Shown piece after piece: positions 61,278-64,000 of a DNA stretch of 64,000 nt. The translations under genes and the position numbers were made by a program. The notes below the pieces were generated by a model. The model made no database searches, had not been told where the DNA came from, and was given only the letters and a program-made list of their open reading frames with translations. The DNA is from Actinomadura macra NBRC 14102 (GTDB taxonomy: Bacteria > Actinomycetota > Actinomycetes > Streptosporangiales > Streptosporangiaceae): positions 186,001 through 250,000 of the forward strand of contig NZ_BCQT01000001.1 in the NCBI RefSeq assembly GCF_001552215.1. Reading direction: 5' to 3'. The stretch's first letter is position 1; every line of letters begins with the position of its first letter.

Positions 61278-62078
61278 GTGGACATCGTCTTCGAGCGCCG
61301 CGGCGAGGGCCCTCCGCTGGTCCTGCTGCACGGCATCGGCCACCGCTGGCAGGCCTGGTCCCCCGTGCTGGACCTGCTCGCCGCCGAACGCGACGTGATC
61401 GCCGTCGACCTGCCGGGCTTCGGCGCGTCCCCGCCGCTGCCCGCGGGCACCCCGTACACGCTGGACGCGGCAATGTCGGTGCTGGCCGCGACGTTCGCCG
61501 ACCTCGGCCTCGACCGCCCGCACATCGCGGGCAACTCCCTCGGCGGCCTGTTCTCCCTGGAAGCGGCCGACCGGGGCCTGGTCAGCTCGGCGACCGTCCT
61601 GTCGCCGGCGGGCTTCTTCACCGCCCCCGAACTCCGCTACGCCGCCTCGGTGCTCCGTGCGTCCCGGCTCGCCGCCCGCGTCCCCGACACCGTCCTCGCC
61701 CGCCTGGCCCGGTCCCCGCGCCGCCGCAACGCGATGTTCGGCATGATCTACGGCCGCCCCGACCTGCTGGACATCGCCGCCCTCGCGGGCGACGCCCGCG
61801 CCATGCGCACCGCCGCCGGGTTCGAACCCACCCTCCGCGCCGGGCGCGCCACCCGCTTCCTCGGCGCCTGCGCCGACGTCCCCGTCACCATCGCCTGGGG
61901 CACCAAGGACCGCCTGCTCCTGCGCAGCCAGGCCATCCGCGCCCAGCGCCGCCTCCCCAACGCCCGTTTCGTCTGGCTTGAGGGCTGCGGCCACGTCCCC
62001 ATGGGGGACGATCCGCCGCAGGTGGCCCGCGTCCTCCTGGAGGGCAGCGCCCATCCCCTCCGCACCGCGGCCGCCTGA
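61278..62078 (+). CDS. Alpha/beta hydrolase
   Basis: 266 residues with the full triad: Ser in AGNSLGGLFSLE, Asp in WGTKDRLL and His in EGCGHVPMGD. The oxyanion hole is LLHGIGHRWQAW. The start is GTG 61278. It lies 24 nt after the sigma gene and on the same strand, so it may be part of that transcript. Small-ester or lipase-type hydrolysis by family; substrate unknown. Its end converges with the broken kinase. Confidence 0.88.
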   Translation: MDIVFERRGEGPPLVLLHGIGHRWQAWSPVLDLLAAERDVIAVDLPGFGASPPLPAGTPYTLDAAMSVLAATFADLGLDRPHIAGNSLGGLFSLEAADRGLVSSATVLSPAGFFTAPELRYAASVLRASRLAARVPDTVLARLARSPRRRNAMFGMIYGRPDLLDIAALAGDARAMRTAAGFEPTLRAGRATRFLGACADVPVTIAWGTKDRLLLRSQAIRAQRRLPNARFVWLEGCGHVPMGDDPPQVARVLLEGSAHPLRTAAA

Positions 62079-62089
62079 TCCGTCATGGG

Positions 62090-62986
62090 TCAGGGCGAAG
62101 ACATAGCAGTTCTCACCCGGGGCGAAGAGCGTCTCCAGATGATCCCTGGTGAGCGCGACGGACACGCTCCCGAACGGGTCGCCGCCCAGCTTCGCCCGCC
62201 TGGCCAGCGGGAAGTAGTCGCAGCCCGCCCCCGTGCGGGCGGGCGGCGGCGGGATGCGGCGCGACAGCTCCGGCAGGGTCTCGCGGCGCAGCGCACGCTC
62301 GGTGAAGATCTGCTTGGGTCCGAGCGTCCGGCCGGTGGCGAGTTCGATGTTCAGCGCCATGGACCCCATGGACGTGCTGCCCGCCACGTACACCGGCGTG
62401 GACACCAGGTAGCGGACCGACAGCAGCCTCGGCCCCCGGTACACGATCCCGGCGCGCATGTGTAGGCGGGCGTCCCCGCCGTCGACGCCTCCCCGGCCGC
62501 CCCCGCGATACCGAAGTCGATCAGCTTGCTGCGCCCGTCCGCCGGGACCACGACGTTGGACGGCTTGTAGTCGCGGTGGACGACCCCGGCCGCGTGCGCG
62601 GCGGCGAGCCCGAGCAGCGAGCCCTTGAGCACGACGAGCGCCGCCTCGGTGCCGAGCGCGCCGTGCTCGTCCAGGACGGCCTTGAGGGTGACACCATCGA
62701 CCGCCTCCATGATCAGCGCGGTGCCCTGCTCGCTCTCGACCAGCCGGTACAGCCGGGCGACGTGCGGGCTGTCGACGGTACCGAGCATCCGGGCCTCGCG
62801 GCGGAACCGGTCGCGGTCCCGCTCGCCGGCGCCGGCGGCCAGGTACTTGATCGCGACGGGGGTGCCCGCCCGGTCGTGGCGGCTGAGCACGACCCGTCCC
62901 TGCCCGCCGCGCCCGAGTTCCCGCACCTCGGTGAACCCGGACACCTGCCAGTCCGCCACACAGCCCTCCAGCCATGACCCGTTCAT
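62090..62986 (-). pseudogene. Broken Ser/Thr kinase joined to a DUF3298-like sensor end
   Basis: Coding from 62986 gives a good kinase N-lobe and catalytic loop: [12 protein letters not shown], Lys47 in [16 protein letters not shown] and DFGIAG. At AGTPAY (62462) the match ends, just before the expected APE motif. Three bases later, in another frame, starts a different conserved segment: [49 protein letters not shown] and SVALTRDHLE. This resembles the DUF3298/RsiV-like outer domain found at the C-terminus of such kinases. The C-lobe, linker, membrane helix and start of the outer domain are missing, and the frames do not match. Confidence 0.72.
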
Positions 62987-63093
62987 CGGGCACATTGGCA
63001 CACGGATCTGACAAGGCACAGCGGATTATCGACCGTAAATCCGGCTCCATCGCATTGCGGACGTGCCGACCGTCCGGCCGGGCAGTGGGTAAA

Positions 63094-63137
63094 GCGCCGT
63101 GATCGAGCCGCCCCAGCAACCGGCTCGATCACGGCGC
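63094..63137 (-). terminator. Strong terminator after the secreted-protein gene
   Basis: A perfect 17-bp stem (63094-63110 with 63121-63137) with a 10-nt loop, 44 nt after the stop at 63182. It lies upstream of the broken kinase and would isolate it. Confidence 0.85.
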
Positions 63138-63181
63138 GTGATCACCACCTCACCTGGCTGTCCAGGGCCCGGTGGGCGGGG

Positions 63182-63898
63182 TCAGCCGGTCACGGGAAGG
63201 TCGCCGGGAACCGGGGTCGGCGCGGGGGCCGCCGCTGGCGGCGCGGACGGGGACGGCGCCGGGGAGCCAGGGTGCCCCGGCGTGGTGGGCGGCGTCGGCC
63301 GCGGCCCGCCGCCCTTTCCACAGGTCACGGACGCGATCTTGAGCGTCTGGGTCCCGCCCGGCCCGAGCGGCAGACCGATCTCGATCGCCGTGACGCTGAG
63401 GTCCCCGTTCCGCTCACGGACCTGCTTGTTCAGCGTCACCGACACCACGCCGACCTGGTTCAGCCGGGCGGTGACGGTGGTGTTCGGGTCGGCGGTCACA
63501 GCCAACCGGCGTCCGTTCAGGACAGCCTTCGCCAGGCGCGAGACGCCGTGGCCGTTCTCGCACTTCGCCGTGACCGCGCTCGCGGACAGCAGAAGCTTGG
63601 CGATCTTCAGGTCGGCGACCGAGGCCCGGCCGTGCCCGGCCCAGGCGGCGGCCGACAGCGACCGCGCCTCGGCCAGGGGGTTGGCCGGAAGCTCGGCCAC
63701 GCTCCGGCGCACCGGCAGCTGGGAGGCGCCGGCCACGGACGGTGTCGCCGGGATCGCGACGGGCCCGCTCGCGGAGATGGCGGCGGCCGAAGCGGCGCCC
63801 GGGGCGGGGGTGGCCACGGCGGCGGGGGTGGCGGCGGTGAAGGGAAGAGCGAGCGCGCCAACCGCGATGGCGCACTTCGTGAGGGCCTGCATACGCAC
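63182..63898 (-). CDS. Secreted protein ending in LPVTG, unknown
   Basis: 238 residues. Signal peptide to about 30 (ALTKCAIAVGALALPFTAA). An Ala/Ser/Pro-rich stretch is followed by a beta-rich domain (about 95-195) with VTAKCENGHGVSRLAKAVLN and a second Cys in ASVTCGKGG, likely a disulfide. It resembles the actinobacterial choice-of-anchor P kind. A Pro-rich tail ends exactly in DLPVTG and the stop: a sortase-like motif with no membrane helix or basic tail after it. GTG 63898 has AAGGAG six bases upstream; ATG 63892 is an alternative. The last 102 bases of the window hold only this upstream region. Confidence 0.8.
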   Translation of the reverse strand: MRMQALTKCAIAVGALALPFTAATPAAVATPAPGAASAAAISASGPVAIPATPSVAGASQLPVRRSVAELPANPLAEARSLSAAAWAGHGRASVADLKIAKLLLSASAVTAKCENGHGVSRLAKAVLNGRRLAVTADPNTTVTARLNQVGVVSVTLNKQVRERNGDLSVTAIEIGLPLGPGGTQTLKIASVTCGKGGGPRPTPPTTPGHPGSPAPSPSAPPAAAPAPTPVPGDLPVTG

Positions 63899-64000
63899 AG
63901 TTGTCTCCTTGGGCGTCGAGAACCGGCGTGGTTCTCGTTCGAGTGGGTGGGCGGGAGCCGGCCGCGCGGGCGATCCGGAGTGGGAAAGGCGGGTCAGGCG

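Noticed and set aside
60636..63119. 827-codon minus-strand frame
   Set aside because: Only the small DUF3298-like piece near 62090-62459 looks like protein; the rest is antisense to the sigma factor and hydrolase.

Overview
The window is about 70% G+C or higher, with GTG starts, four-base ATGA/GTGA gene overlaps, mycothiol-type enzymes, a MerR promoter with a 19-bp spacer, a Nur-type box and a SigE-like ECF factor. This points to the chromosome of a filamentous actinomycete; the protein style fits Streptosporangiales/Thermomonosporaceae (Actinomadura-like), but that is an inference. No rRNA, tRNA, CRISPR array, phage or insertion sequence was recognised. The left edge cuts a TPR regulator gene.

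Layout. 1-4.4 kb: end of a TPR regulator with arylamine N-acetyltransferase, a VOC protein, and an AhpD-like protein / thioredoxin / MerR group. 4.4-8.9 kb: secreted GH18 chitinase, a membrane-anchored Cys-repeat protein, nitronate monooxygenase, 2-hydroxyacid dehydrogenase. 8.9-14.2 kb: a catabolic set on the minus strand (AidB-like acyl-CoA dehydrogenase, a deleted crotonase remnant, cytochrome P450, Zn alcohol dehydrogenase) diverging from a PaaX regulator. 14.2-20.8 kb: DHFR-like reductase, TauE/SafE permease, a PIN/RHH toxin-antitoxin pair, an amino-acid permease, a mycothiol-type enzyme with TetR, and a superoxide dismutase under a probable Nur box. 20.9-23 kb: copper proteins (YcnI, CopC). 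23-29 kb: monooxygenase-globin fusion, hydrolases, MocR regulator. 29-36 kb: a 154-bp exact tandem duplication ahead of two acyl-CoA synthetases and a GAF-LuxR regulator, then MFS and TetR.

36.1-42.9 kb is the most coherent system. A GntP permease, a D-aminoacylase-family deacetylase, a fold-III PLP deaminase, a PfkB 2-keto-3-deoxy-sugar kinase, an IclR regulator and RidA are arranged around one divergent operator region. Step for step they match an oxidative chitin route: N-acetylglucosaminate is taken up, deacetylated, deaminated to 2-keto-3-deoxygluconate and phosphorylated. The chitinase at 4.4 kb fits this theme.

42.9-55.8 kb: orphan UPF0014 permease, Tat-exported polysaccharide deacetylase, MmpL transporter diverging from a two-component system that ends in a 20-bp tandem repeat, enoyl-CoA hydratase, a PEP-utilising (rifampin-phosphotransferase-like) enzyme with a membrane partner, and a short Rho factor with a long leader. 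55.8-64 kb: Ser/Thr kinase, acyl-CoA ligase, phytase-like esterase, SigE-like sigma factor, hydrolase, a broken sensor kinase and a secreted protein. Two genes (crotonase at 11.4 kb, kinase at 62.5 kb) are head-to-tail remnants of large internal deletions.
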